Shown: positions 43,745 through 53,057, numbered from the stretch's first letter. The stretch is 64,000 nucleotides of DNA from Endozoicomonas sp. SCSIO W0465 (GCF_023716865.1 NZ_CP092417.1:6178001-6242000), one strand, 5' to 3'. Program-made: numbers and translations. Notes: generated by a model from the sequence alone, not told the origin.

Positions 43745-43938
43745 GGATCGTTCCATATAAGAGCGCTAAAAGGGGCTGCTATGTTTGGAATACCGACAAT
43801 AGGTTATCTAACAATTCATATGTGCTGGGTTCTTTCAAATTGGGTTACAGGTAATATAGAAGGTGGCTCTTTTTAGGATTTGAATATTTCACTGGTCCAC
43901 CATCGATAATTTCGAAGGTCTACTGAATCGAGCATTTA

Positions 43939-44107
43939 TCAATGATCTGCGGGTACCGGTATTTGCTGCAAATTCTCATTGTCGGCTATGTCAGTCATGA
44001 GAATTCGATATAAGTTACTCAGCTCAAGCCCACATTCTTCGAACCTCTTCTTCAGATGTTCCAGTAATGTTTTCGACTCTGTCTGACTGTTGTTTGTGAC
44101 TTTTTAT
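43939..44107 (-). pseudogene. Short coding relic of unknown origin
   Basis: A minus-strand open frame of about 55 codons with protein-like content (TLLEHLKKRFEECGLELSN, LMTDIADNENLQ) but no good start codon. Probably the tail of a lost gene in the 330-bp gap between the split membrane protein and the next attC-like site. Confidence 0.3.
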
Positions 44108-44210
44108 AGTCGCTTCTTCCCGAGTGAGCCTTGAATTATCAGCGGCTGAGGTCTTTAGTCAGTGACATTCCCCTGTTTGGGTTTCTAAATTCAGGAGAGG
44201 CGACAACTAT

Positions 44211-44260
44211 GCTAACACCAGCTGCCGAAGGCAGTCTGGTGTAATGCTTTGTTATCTGGC
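44211..44260 (-). other. attC-like site after the J-domain gene
   Basis: Minus strand: GATAACAAAGCATTACACCAG, CTGCC-TTC-GGCAG hairpin, CTGGTGTTAGC. R''-like GATAAC and R'-like GTTAGC flank paired arms. It lies 26 bp after the stop of the J-domain gene in the expected orientation. Confidence 0.6.
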
Positions 44261-44285
44261 GATGTTGGCGAGCTATTGAATGATG

Positions 44286-44906
44286 TTATCGACGATTATT
44301 GCGAAAGTTGATAAACTCATACAATCTATCGCGATAAGTCACTATTTTTTTGAATATTCCTTCATTTTCTTTCACATTTTCTTTTGTGGCTTTGTCTGGG
44401 TGATATATACGTGCTTTTTTCTTGTACGCTTTACTAACATCCGATTCGGTGATTGTATTAAGATTACTCCCCTGGAGACCCAAGCCGTCTAGAGCCTCGT
44501 TGACTTTAGCCATGTCAGGCCGATCAACATTTGGAGTTTCCTGATACTCATTTCGGTGGGTACCTGATGTTCTTTGATGCCCAGAATGATGACTTTTGGC
44601 TTTTTCACTAAACTCGTGTCCATCAGTAGATGTGTTGTGATCAGCTTTAAGAGCAAAGAGTAGTAGTAAGAGCTTAATATCAACCACCTGAAGAGCAAAG
44701 AGTAGAAAGAGCTGAATATCAACTGCCTGGATTTGGCGTTCATTGATTTTTTTGGGGGTAAAAGGGGGCTGAAATGAATCACTAAACGTGTTTTTGGCAA
44801 AGATAGGCCTTGCCTGGAAACTAAGAAAGCATCCGAAGTCTCCACATGGATGTTGAAACGGACTTTGATATAGATTACAGCCAGTCTGAAGTAGTATGTA
44901 ATTCAT
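44286..44906 (-). CDS. J-domain (DnaJ-like) protein with unusual N-terminus
   Basis: 206 aa. The C-terminal about 60 residues form a J domain, with ITESDVSKAYKKKARIYHPD carrying the HPD motif that stimulates Hsp70 ATPase. The N-terminus has no Gly/Phe or zinc-finger region. Instead it has two near-repeated hydrophobic stretches (LFLLFALQVVDIKLL, LLLLFALKAD) and a polar linker. Placing the J domain at the end is atypical of cellular DnaJ and more like orphan or effector J proteins. Probable cassette gene. Confidence 0.7.
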   Translation of the reverse strand: MNYILLQTGCNLYQSPFQHPCGDFGCFLSFQARPIFAKNTFSDSFQPPFTPKKINERQIQAVDIQLFLLFALQVVDIKLLLLLFALKADHNTSTDGHEFSEKAKSHHSGHQRTSGTHRNEYQETPNVDRPDMAKVNEALDGLGLQGSNLNTITESDVSKAYKKKARIYHPDKATKENVKENEGIFKKIVTYRDRLYEFINFRNNRR

Positions 44907-45050
44907 TGGATTCTCCTTAAGTTTTAATTTATCACTTAATTTTTGACCTTTTATTCAGAATTAAGTTTCAGATGGAGAATTAAAAGTTTAGAGAAGCTAA
45001 CAGGCTTGTTACACAGATTACGGTTATGACTCATGAAGAGATTAAGGCCA

Positions 45051-45110
45051 GATAATGCCAAATTCAGCGGCAGGAGCAGATCGAGTCTCTACTGGATTCT
45101 TTTGTTAGGT
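45051..45110 (-). other. attC-like recombination site
   Basis: Minus strand: R'' ACCTAAC (full match to RYYYAAC), AAAAGAATCCAG arm, central loop, CCGCTGAATTTGG arm and R'-like CATTATC. The right-hand 300 bp hold no gene on the minus strand, so the cassette it belonged to is lost or non-coding. Confidence 0.65.
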
Positions 45111-45413
45111 TTATTCACTTAAATGTTAAGCTTTCATGGGTATTTTACGGATACAATACTGTGGACAGTTTTTTAATACCTGAATCCCCGCAGTGCAAGG
45201 GATAAGAGCTAGTGCTGGTAATTAATGGCAAGTCTGGGGGCAACCCGCTGTGTCAGGATAGTGGTCAAAAAGTATCTAATAATGCGTATAGTCCCCAGAA
45301 ATACTGATCAAAAACTGTTCGGAGTAATTGGATACTTAATGCTTTAGGTAGTCTAAAAAACGGTGCTCCACTTTTTAAATTAAATTCAGACTATTTTACA
45401 TTGGAGAAAAAAT
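45111..45413. other. Gene-free stretch between attC and a methyltransferase gene
   Basis: About 300 bp, AT-rich, without a credible gene. It could hold the promoter of the plus-strand methyltransferase. Confidence 0.4.
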
Positions 45414-46010
45414 ATGAATGGAATTGAATTTATATTTAGGTCTTGTAACGATTTAGGTGATAATGATAGACATCATACAGAATATGGCGTGTCATCTGAA
45501 GACATCGACTTATCTCATCTCAGAGGATATGAAAGAAAGAAAATTCTGGATATTGGCTCGGGCTCTGGAATAATTGCAAGAAGAATTAGAGATGAGTTAG
45601 GTTGTGATGTGTTTGCAATTGAACCTGGTCTTGAAGAAAGCAATGGAGTTGAGCGTGACCCATTTATTTCATCGTGTAATGAGCTTGGTCAAGACAAGGT
45701 AGAAAAGTGTACATTACAAGATGCCATCAAGAATACAAAATATCAGCAGGCGTTTGAGATTGTAACTGTTCATAAATACAATGTTAACTTTGAAGAAAAG
45801 CATGAGTTTGTCTCAGCATTAAGTAAAGTTGTCAAACCATATGGGCATGTTCTAATTCATACTGTAGAACATGAACGAATAATGGAAAATAATGAGCTTT
45901 ATTTGCTTGATGATTTAAAACTTTATTTTGCGGATGTGTCGTACAGAACAAGGTCTTATCAGAATGGACGTGATGCCATTATTTTTTGCTATGGACCCAG
46001 AAACTGGTAG
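45414..46010 (+). CDS. Class I SAM-dependent methyltransferase, cassette gene
   Basis: 198 aa. Motif I is KILDIGSGSGIIARRIRDELG with a following acidic residue in VFAIEPG, and later strands include AFEIVTVHKY and YGHVLIHTVEH, as in small-molecule methyltransferases. Substrate unknown. It has GGAG before the ATG. It is plus strand, while the flanking attC-like sites read as minus-oriented, so this may be a cassette with a reversed gene or a rearranged segment. AT-rich. Confidence 0.75.
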   Translation: MNGIEFIFRSCNDLGDNDRHHTEYGVSSEDIDLSHLRGYERKKILDIGSGSGIIARRIRDELGCDVFAIEPGLEESNGVERDPFISSCNELGQDKVEKCTLQDAIKNTKYQQAFEIVTVHKYNVNFEEKHEFVSALSKVVKPYGHVLIHTVEHERIMENNELYLLDDLKLYFADVSYRTRSYQNGRDAIIFCYGPRNW

Positions 46011-46080
46011 TTTCGCTAATTCAGGCTGGTAAATAATTTCATATATACACGCAGACATTCAATATGACACGCAATTGGAA

Positions 46081-46149
46081 GCACCTAACACCAAATTCAT
46101 TCAGCGGCACGAGCGGAACGAGTGTCTGCCGGAATTTTTTGTTTGGTGC
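46081..46149 (-). other. attC-like recombination site, last of the series
   Basis: Minus strand: CACCAAACAAAAAATTCCGG, central region, CCGCTGAATGAATTTGGT and R' GTTAGGT (exact GTTRRRY). Read on the plus strand, R'' would be ACCTAAC, so orientation is not fully certain. About 69 nt. Confidence 0.7.
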
Positions 46150-46214
46150 ATTTGCAACTCTGATTGCTGATCTTTAGCCGACCCCAGAAGTAATTCCTCT
46201 CAACACATTTAGAA

Positions 46215-47846
46215 CCGTCATTCAGCACTCAATCTGAGAATTTCCCTACACCGGCTAAAATGTAAAAAATTCTCAGAATGAACATGTCCAATGCATCCTC
46301 ATCAGTTCCACATTCAACGTATCGATCATATGGGTTTGGTTGCCGGTATGTGCAAAGAACTCGGTATCTCTAATCATCTGGATTCCCTGGTTCCTAACCA
46401 ATCTGAACACCGGAATATTTCCTTTGGCGAAACCGTAGTATCAATGCTGCTTAACGGCCTTGGGTTCACTGCCCGCACGCTTCATATGTTCCCGGAGTTT
46501 CATGCTGATAAACCGCTGGATAAACTCATCAGGCCCGGTATTAAACCCGAACACATTAACGACAGTGTACTCGGCAGAGCCCTGGATCAGCTTTTTGAAC
46601 TGGATGTAAGTGAGGTCTATTTATCGCTGGCTGTCAAGGCAGTGAATGTCTTAAAACTGCCGTGCAAGGCTCTGAACCTTGACTCAACAAGCTTGCATGT
46701 GGACGGCGTTTATAACAGCGAATCTGACGTCGACGAAGAAGATATGCACTGTATCAAACTCTGTCGTGGATACAGCAGGGATCATCGACCCGAGCTCAAC
46801 CAGGCAATACTGCTGATGATGACGGAAAATCAGGCCGGTATTCCCGTTTTTATGAAAGCGTCCAGTGGCAACGTAAACGACAATAAAAACTTTAAAAAAG
46901 TCATCAGCAGGGCCAGCAATTTATCACCCGGGTTCCGTCAAAAATCAAAGAAGCCAGAGAACTGATTGACAGTGTCGCTTCTTGTGAAATGACACCAGTG
47001 GAGGGTGCTGAGGGCTATGAGAGTCATGAAATGCTGTCAGATCATGCGGGTGTCTCCCAGCGCTGGATTCTGGTCCGCAGCGAGCAGGCTCGAAAGAGCG
47101 AACAAAAAACACTGCTGAAAAAAATGCTAAATCTGAGAAAGAAGCAGAAGCGCTGACCAGTAAACTGGCCAAAAAAGCCTTCAAGTGTGAAACCGACGCA
47201 TTGCGTGCGTTCGATGAATGGCAGTCAAAAACTATTTATTGTCAGGCGGAACCTGTCATTACTGAGAAACCCTGCTATACCAAGGTAGGTCGTCCGGAGA
47301 AAGGCTCTAAACCGGACAGTATTGAATATTATGTGAGCGGATATCCTTGGGTATCCGTTGACTGTCGCAAAGATGCAGAGTGTTCTCTGGGTTGCTTTGT
47401 GCTGGCGACGAATGATCTGGACGACAGTCGGCTGAGTACAGCAGAAGTGCTAAGTACTTACAAATCACAACAGTCAGTAGAGCGTGGCTTTCGGTTTTTG
47501 AAGAGCCCGGAGTTTCTGGTTTTTTCGCTGTTTTTAAAGAAACCGGAACGAATAGAAGCCTTGCTGATGGTGATGACGCTGTGTCTGTTAGTGTATGCGG
47601 CGATTCAGCATCGAATTAGGCATGAGCTAAAACGACAGAGTCGGTTTTTCCCGGACATGAAGCGGAAACCCTGCCAAAACCCGACAGCGCGTTGGGTGTT
47701 TTTCTGCTTTCAGGGTATCAACGTGCTATTGGTCGATGGACATGAAAAGCATGTGGTTGGATTACAAGAAAGGCAGTTGACTATTATTTCAATTCTTGGG
47801 CGACCGTATCAGGAAATTTATTCCTGATACGGGTGCTGAATGACGG
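46215..47846 (+). mobile_element. IS1634-family element (decayed)
   Basis: 1632 bp with inverted ends CCGTCATTCAGCAC and GTGCTGAATGACGG and a 6-bp target duplication TTAGAA (46209-46214 and 47847-47852). Its transposase gene has two frameshifts. Confidence 0.85.
46291..47827 (+). pseudogene. IS1634-family transposase, two frameshifts
   Basis: Three pieces: an N-terminal DUF4277-like part (46291 to about 46920, with LNLDSTSLHVDGVYN), a middle part (RVPSKIKEARELIDSV) in another frame, and a C-terminal part (about 47120-47827, with STYKSQQSVERGFRFLKSPE containing the catalytic Glu region). The first break is near 46915. The second is at an A7 run (AAAAAAATGC, about 47119-47125). Probably inactive. 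Confidence 0.85.
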
Positions 47847-47905
47847 TTAGAATACTTTCCATAAGAGTAAATAGTAGTCCCAGGCTGAGTGCCGGAACAA
47901 GGTCA

Positions 47906-49111
47906 TCAAGATGCCATAGCGGGTTGAAGTATGTTTTTTACCTGGCAGAGCGCTGATTCTAAATCCAGTTCTGCTCTGTATTCCTCACCTTGCTTTCCAA
48001 TGGGTATTGCATTGGCAACCAGGTACCGATCTTGATCCGTTTTATAATTATGATATTTAACCAGGTAAACACTTTTACCCTCCAGCTCATAAAGTTTAAT
48101 ATCACCCGTTGTCGTTAAAGCTCCCTCTCCCTGTGCAGAATTCAAATAGCTGAGAACATCAGTTTTATTTTTATGTGGATAAAACTCGATTTGAACTTTT
48201 TTTGAAAAATGAGTAACTGAGTATTGATCGATTTTTTCTACCGAACCGCCAGTGCTGATCATTTTATCTACAAGCTTTGGACGTGACTCCATATTTGCCT
48301 TGTGAAAATGCTCATCAATTTTTAACTGCTGATCCGGCTCAAGATTTCTACGAACCTCACCCAGCATCAAAGAAGTAATGGGATGAAACTCTATTTTGGG
48401 ACTTAATCGAGTAAGTGTACTTGCATTTTTTGGCCTAAACCTCCCACCATCCTTAAAATAGCCAGGCAGAGATTCCTCCCTGCTGGCATAAAAGGCTTTT
48501 TCTTTTTGATCTACCGTCTTAACAAAATCATGGTAATATGGCTTCACACGGTCATAATATTCAGGGTATTTTGATTTGGTGCAAGCCTCTCCCATATCAA
48601 GACATTTGAGATAAACAAAGACCAGCATTTTCTGGTCGTAACTTAACTTCTCTATCATTTCTTGTGTCTGCTGTGGCACCGCCTCTTTTTGTATAAAAAC
48701 CCGAATCCAAAATGAGTGGGCAGCATCTCTTTCAAAAATTTCGGCATTTTTTACATTAAATGACTTTTCAAAGTAACCTGGTACTGTTTGCACCTTCTTG
48801 TTTATGAAATCATTAACACAGCCAATAATCCTACAGTCATCCTTAGCTTCTGAAGACCGTAAAATATGCTTACCAGTCACATAATAAGCAAGCATTGAAT
48901 CAAGCCAATGGACATTGGAGATTAAACGATCAGATAAACCAACATGCTCAGACTTTGAAGTTTCTAATTGAACGTCTGATGGATACATTAGAGAACGTAC
49001 TTGATCACTGGAAACGGAATTAACTGGTTCAGCTTGTGGAGTTAATGATCCAGCGTAAGAGTGATTTTGATGCAAATTGCCAGAATGCCTTAGTGAGTAG
49101 TCCATAGCCAT
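47906..49111 (-). CDS. 401-aa protein of unknown function
   Basis: No family recognised. Soluble, with no signal peptide or membrane segment, charged and Tyr-rich (QKMLVFVYLKCLDMG, KPYYHDFVKTVDQKEKAFY); the C-terminal third looks beta-rich (IKLYELEGKSVYLVKYHNYK). A polar Ser/Asn/His-rich N-terminus of about 45 residues resembles secretion leaders of effectors, but this is only a resemblance. AGGAC precedes the ATG. A MITE sits 44 bp upstream of its start. Confidence 0.65.
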   Translation of the reverse strand: MAMDYSLRHSGNLHQNHSYAGSLTPQAEPVNSVSSDQVRSLMYPSDVQLETSKSEHVGLSDRLISNVHWLDSMLAYYVTGKHILRSSEAKDDCRIIGCVNDFINKKVQTVPGYFEKSFNVKNAEIFERDAAHSFWIRVFIQKEAVPQQTQEMIEKLSYDQKMLVFVYLKCLDMGEACTKSKYPEYYDRVKPYYHDFVKTVDQKEKAFYASREESLPGYFKDGGRFRPKNASTLTRLSPKIEFHPITSLMLGEVRRNLEPDQQLKIDEHFHKANMESRPKLVDKMISTGGSVEKIDQYSVTHFSKKVQIEFYPHKNKTDVLSYLNSAQGEGALTTTGDIKLYELEGKSVYLVKYHNYKTDQDRYLVANAIPIGKQGEEYRAELDLESALCQVKNILQPAMAS

Positions 49112-49154
49112 AAATTAAGTCCTATAAATTATTAGAATTTCCATTAAAAATCAT

Positions 49155-49314
49155 GGCTCTATTTGATTTCCGAACTGCTCTGCAGTGAAAATTGGATGTG
49201 GACCACGCAATGTAAGGCTTGAGGGCAAATTGCCGAGCAAAGCTCTGAGAGCCTTTAATGATAAGTGCTTCAGCCAGGTTCAATCTGGGAACAGTCTGTA
49301 ATCCAATAAGAGCC
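49155..49314. mobile_element. 160-bp MITE, copy 2
   Basis: Ends GGCTCTATTTGATT and a complementary AATCCAATAAGAGCC, with perfect 8-bp target duplication AAAATCAT (49147-49154 and 49315-49322). Same length as the copy in hslR, with clear similarity over the whole unit (GAACTGCTCTGCAGTGAAAA). Confidence 0.88.
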
Positions 49315-49484
49315 AAAATCATTTATGTAGTATTTGATTTTGTAATGATGTGTGCATAATACTAATTAAGACTATGGTTTATTAAAAAAGTTCCTCCATA
49401 AATGAACTAACATGCAAAATAAAAACTCTGACTCACCCAACATAGGCAATTTAAAAGAATCAAGGAATCAAGGAAAATTATAAT

Positions 49485-49676
49485 ATGAACTCAAAAATAA
49501 ACTTGGGTGCTATTAGCCCGCAATCTGTTTTTGATGATACTTCGCGTAATTCACAAACTAATAAATCTCTAGTACAAGCAGGAGAGCCGACTTGTACAAC
49601 CGTGGACGAAAAATCGATAACCTCTGCTTACCTGACATCAGGTATACATCAGAAAACACGCATAAAATCTAGGTAG
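49485..49676 (+). CDS. Short open reading frame, possible N-terminal fragment
   Basis: 63 codons with an AAGGAAAA ribosome-binding site before the ATG. The product is polar (SPQSVFDDTSRNSQTNKS) and matches nothing I know. It ends shortly before the left flank of IS66 copy D, which lacks a target duplication, so it may be the start of a gene lost in a rearrangement, or a chance frame. Confidence 0.35.
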   Translation: MNSKINLGAISPQSVFDDTSRNSQTNKSLVQAGEPTCTTVDEKSITSAYLTSGIHQKTRIKSR

Positions 49677-49869
49677 TTCCCATCCAAAAACTATAGCCCT
49701 TGGGCCACGTAGCCTACAGAGATTTGACGTGCTCTGAATTTACAGGAAAATCACATCAACTCCGCTGTAGCCCCCGAAAACTGGTTGAAAAAGGCGTCAA
49801 AACAAAACTTGATTTTTTCCCTCTAAGCCTTGGCACGCATAGGCTGCAGAGTTTTTGGACGAGAACTAG

Positions 49870-51477
49870 GTAACTATTCAGCACTGAGCAAAGGCATATT
49901 ACAGTAATTCCGAACAGCTCTATGAAGTGATTGATATATGTCCATTCCCTGTTTTCTGGCAGACGACAAATAGCTGCGAATCCGTGCAAACATAGAACCA
50001 CCGTCTGCACTCCTGAAGCAGCCTGAGATTTTCTGCTTTAACTTGGCCATTCGAACATCCCGCTCACTGCCATTGTTATCGAAGGGAATGGTAAAATCTG
50101 ACATGAAGCGCAGTGTCTCAGCCTTGAACTCAGTGAGTCGTTTGAAGAGATTGTAAGCTTTAGTATTCTTGACTTTCTTGCGCTTAAGCTCCTCTCGTTG
50201 CTTCTCCATATAGACGACTTCTTTCATTAGAGCCCGCTGAAGCAACCGGTCATAAATCTTCTCGATTCGTTCACAGACAACACTTGGCATCTGTAGCATA
50301 CCTATGGTCTTAAAGCCCTTGCAGTAATGCCAGGAAAGCCTCAGTAGCTTCATCAATCGCAACGCCAGTTGATTGCTGTCCCTATCAACAACACCCAAAA
50401 GCTCCCTCAGGTGATGGGCATTGCAAAGTACGTGAGTTGCCGCATATGCAAAATAGGATTTCCAATGATCATGAACCAGAACGCCTGCAAATGTTAGCAG
50501 TATGCCCATCGTGTCCATGGCCTCACGACCTCGCTTTTCAGACAAGTAGTAGAGCGTCCATTGTTCATCCCGCATAACGTGTAGCCAGTGCAAAGAGCCC
50601 TCGGCCCGCATACCCGTTTCATCGGCTCCGGCAACAGACGATTCCCGCAAGGCGTCACGAATAACCTCTTCAGTAGAAGCCAGATTTTCATAGGTTCTGG
50701 CCACAAAATTGGCGACAGTGCCTGCACTTACACTCATTTTATAGAGAGTATTAAAATACTCTGACACGCGCTTAAAAGGCAGGAAATGGTATTGGTTAAG
50801 ATAGACGGCCATAGCCTGTGTGGCTGAGCCATATTGTGCGGCAGCGGTAACACCTTCCGGGAATTCAGCCTGATTCCGACAACCACAAGTGCAGATTTTT
50901 ACTTCAGCTCTATGGGCCGTTACTTCAAATTCACCCGGTCTCCCTGGTTCAAACACCTGTCGTTCAATATATTTGACCGGCTCACTATCAAGAAGAGACG
51001 CCTGACATTTATTGCATTCTTTAACCGGAAGGTACTCAATATAGTCAGGGATATCGACCTGTTTAAGACAAGTGCCCTGATGCCCTTTCTTTCCACCGGC
51101 TTTATTACCAGAAGACTGTCTCAGACTTTTAGGATTGGGTTTTTCATCCGATGGATCGGTACCTTTATCTGCGGAAAGGTCGTCAGAATGATCTGGAGAA
51201 TTACTGTTTTTACAAGGTTTTTGATAACCATCAGACGATGGCGGCTTGCTGCTGTTTTGACTGTTCTTGCCAACCTTTTCTTCCAATTCTCGACATCGCT
51301 CTTCCAGACAGGCAACTCTCATCCGCAGCTCTGCATTCTCTTTCAAGAGAATCTCAGCCGACATAGTTGCGGGTAGTTCTGGAATCATGCTGGCGAATAT
51401 TGTGGAAAAATGGTGCTTAAGAGGATGGTATAAAAATCAGAAAATTCCAGATTTATGTGGGGGTGCTGAACAGTTAC
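49870..51477 (-). mobile_element. IS66-family element (ISBst12-like), copy D, without target duplication
   Basis: 1608 bp with the usual ends, but the left flank is AGAACTAG and the right flank CATACTTC, so no duplication. The right flank lies inside an SspC-like ATPase gene whose remainder is absent. This indicates recombination with another copy, or an adjacent deletion, after insertion. Confidence 0.93.
49874..51388 (-). CDS. tnpC: IS66-family transposase (TnpC), copy D
   Basis: 504 aa, identical to the other three copies. Confidence 0.95.
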   Translation of the reverse strand: MIPELPATMSAEILLKENAELRMRVACLEERCRELEEKVGKNSQNSSKPPSSDGYQKPCKNSNSPDHSDDLSADKGTDPSDEKPNPKSLRQSSGNKAGGKKGHQGTCLKQVDIPDYIEYLPVKECNKCQASLLDSEPVKYIERQVFEPGRPGEFEVTAHRAEVKICTCGCRNQAEFPEGVTAAAQYGSATQAMAVYLNQYHFLPFKRVSEYFNTLYKMSVSAGTVANFVARTYENLASTEEVIRDALRESSVAGADETGMRAEGSLHWLHVMRDEQWTLYYLSEKRGREAMDTMGILLTFAGVLVHDHWKSYFAYAATHVLCNAHHLRELLGVVDRDSNQLALRLMKLLRLSWHYCKGFKTIGMLQMPSVVCERIEKIYDRLLQRALMKEVVYMEKQREELKRKKVKNTKAYNLFKRLTEFKAETLRFMSDFTIPFDNNGSERDVRMAKLKQKISGCFRSADGGSMFARIRSYLSSARKQGMDIYQSLHRAVRNYCNMPLLSAE

Positions 51478-51916
51478 CATACTTCTTTACTAACTTACGA
51501 GTGCCTGGGTGTTCAGAAAGGGCTTTGATGACAGCGTGCCACATAGAGCCCACAGGATGGCCAATGCCACCAACTGCACGAACGATTAACCAGCCTTTAT
51601 CAACTTTGAAATGGCGTCCAAACTCTTTATCGAAAGCTTTGCCTAAGCGTGCTTTTGCTGCACTGCGAATTTGTTTGTCATCATGAAGGCAACCAGCCAA
51701 CAAAAGAGCAATGGTGGACTTACCGGTACCGTATGGACCTGTTACGGTAAAGGCTCGCTGTCTTGCTTCTGAATATTGCTTGCCAAGCGTACGCAGGGTA
51801 TTTTCAGCCGTGCCGTGAAATATAAGACCAGGAAAGAATTCAGGTGCCAGATCGTTATCAATACGGGTAGCACGCTGATAGCGAACATTAATAAAATATT
51901 TGTCTGCGAGCAGCAT
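51478..51916 (-). pseudogene. SspC-like ATPase, N-terminal fragment cut by IS66
   Basis: About 146 residues remain: MLLADKYFINVRYQRATRID, then TVTGPYGTGKSTIALLLAGC with a Walker A motif (GPYGTGKST, near residue 60). The frame then runs into the IS66 end. Proteins of this kind next to DUF4007 proteins are large ATPases (around 1000 residues or more) in single-strand phosphorothioation (Ssp) loci. The start overlaps the DUF4007 stop by one base (TAATG). Probably non-functional. Confidence 0.75.
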
Positions 51917-52971
51917 TATTTACCCTGCTTGTAATAGTGTCTGAGATACGTTGACTTTAAAAACTCAAGGTCTTTTACATTGTCACATTGAATTTGACGC
52001 AAGCCTTGAGTATCCGTCCAAGAAATGCGTTTCTCAGTCAGCTCTTCAACCTCATCTAAACGGTTTGCCAGTGCACTTTGTGATAAACGGAAAATCCGTG
52101 CTGGTGAACCTTCAGCAGTCAAAAGTCGATCAAAAGAGATGGTCTTACTTTCTTTGGCATACTCAAACCAATAGTCCATAAGTGCATAAGTGAAGACTTC
52201 AATAGGCAAACTCTCCTGTTCACCAAGATCTGCGCTGTATTTTTTATAACGACCGTCTTCCAGCGTGCGGATCAAACCCAGCTCAACAAGAGGAGAGGAA
52301 AAACTATCTTCACTGATTTTGGATGTTGAGGAATTTCTATAAGTGTAACCCTGCAAAAAGCAGTCAATATCTTTGCTAACCGTTTTGTAATTAAGCGTTT
52401 TCTTTACGGCTTTTTCGCTGCCATCAAATTTCAGCTTTTCAGCATCAAGAGTCAAAGAATCCAGTAACTGCTGCTTATCGAAACGCTGACCGTTAAAACG
52501 GTTAAAAAACCACCGATAAGATGTAACGGTGTGGTAATCACGGTTTAGCAACCAGTGCAGCAACCAAACAGTACCAACACGTTCCATATAAGGGTCCCAT
52601 CCGGAATCCCCTTCCTCTTCTCCAAAAAGGTCAGCAGCAACTTCTGTCAGGGTATCTTTTTTACGATTAGTCTCATCAATCATTTTTGATGCTATAGCCC
52701 AATAAGCTATAGAACTAACCATGTTTTTACCGACACCCATACGCACGACAGCTTTCTCTTTATCTTCCGAACTGCCTGATGTGACGGGCTTTAGAGGCTT
52801 GCCATCATATTTTTCGCGCACGGATGAAACGGCTTTATACAACCACCCGTATCGAAGAGGAAAAGTCTCATGCCCTGAAAATTTAGCCGTATATTTTGCC
52901 ACTTGCACCTGCCGTTTTTTGCCACTGGAGTTAACCTCCAGTAACTGATTGTCCGTTAGATCGATTTTCAA
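51916..52971 (-). CDS. DUF4007-family protein, SspB-like DNA phosphorothioation component
   Basis: 351 aa. The DUF4007 start is recognisable (SGHETFPLRYGWLYKAV, then VRMGVGKNMVSSIAYWA), followed by WLLHWLLNRDYHTVTSYRWFFNRF. As I recall the family, SspB, the nickase that acts in single-strand DNA phosphorothioation, is a DUF4007 protein; this link should be checked. It sits between a phosphorothioation-associated methyltransferase and an SspC-like ATPase in one operon. Without the downstream genes it is unlikely to modify DNA. Confidence 0.75.
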   Translation of the reverse strand: MKIDLTDNQLLEVNSSGKKRQVQVAKYTAKFSGHETFPLRYGWLYKAVSSVREKYDGKPLKPVTSGSSEDKEKAVVRMGVGKNMVSSIAYWAIASKMIDETNRKKDTLTEVAADLFGEEEGDSGWDPYMERVGTVWLLHWLLNRDYHTVTSYRWFFNRFNGQRFDKQQLLDSLTLDAEKLKFDGSEKAVKKTLNYKTVSKDIDCFLQGYTYRNSSTSKISEDSFSSPLVELGLIRTLEDGRYKKYSADLGEQESLPIEVFTYALMDYWFEYAKESKTISFDRLLTAEGSPARIFRLSQSALANRLDEVEELTEKRISWTDTQGLRQIQCDNVKDLEFLKSTYLRHYYKQGK

Positions 52972-53057
52972 GGCAAGGCGTAAGAATATTAATTCGACAC
53001 GTAATACACCTAACCACCCTGCATAAAATACTGTATATAAAAACAGTCATTACAGGA

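Larger units (their letters stand above)
42342..43876 (+). pseudogene. Small membrane protein, split by an IS1595-type element
   Basis: The 5' part (42342-42635) and 3' part (43754-43876) join in frame through the duplicated GGATCGTTC, giving about 137 aa. A signal-like or first membrane segment (VLIITAMISTISLSCSIYA) is followed by a Gly/Cys-rich hydrophobic segment (VWAAPCVLIGACMGCCYC) and, after the IS, another one (FGIPTIGYLTIHMCWVL). Translation may start at 42342 or at ATG 42426. Function unknown; size and position fit a cassette gene. Confidence 0.65.
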
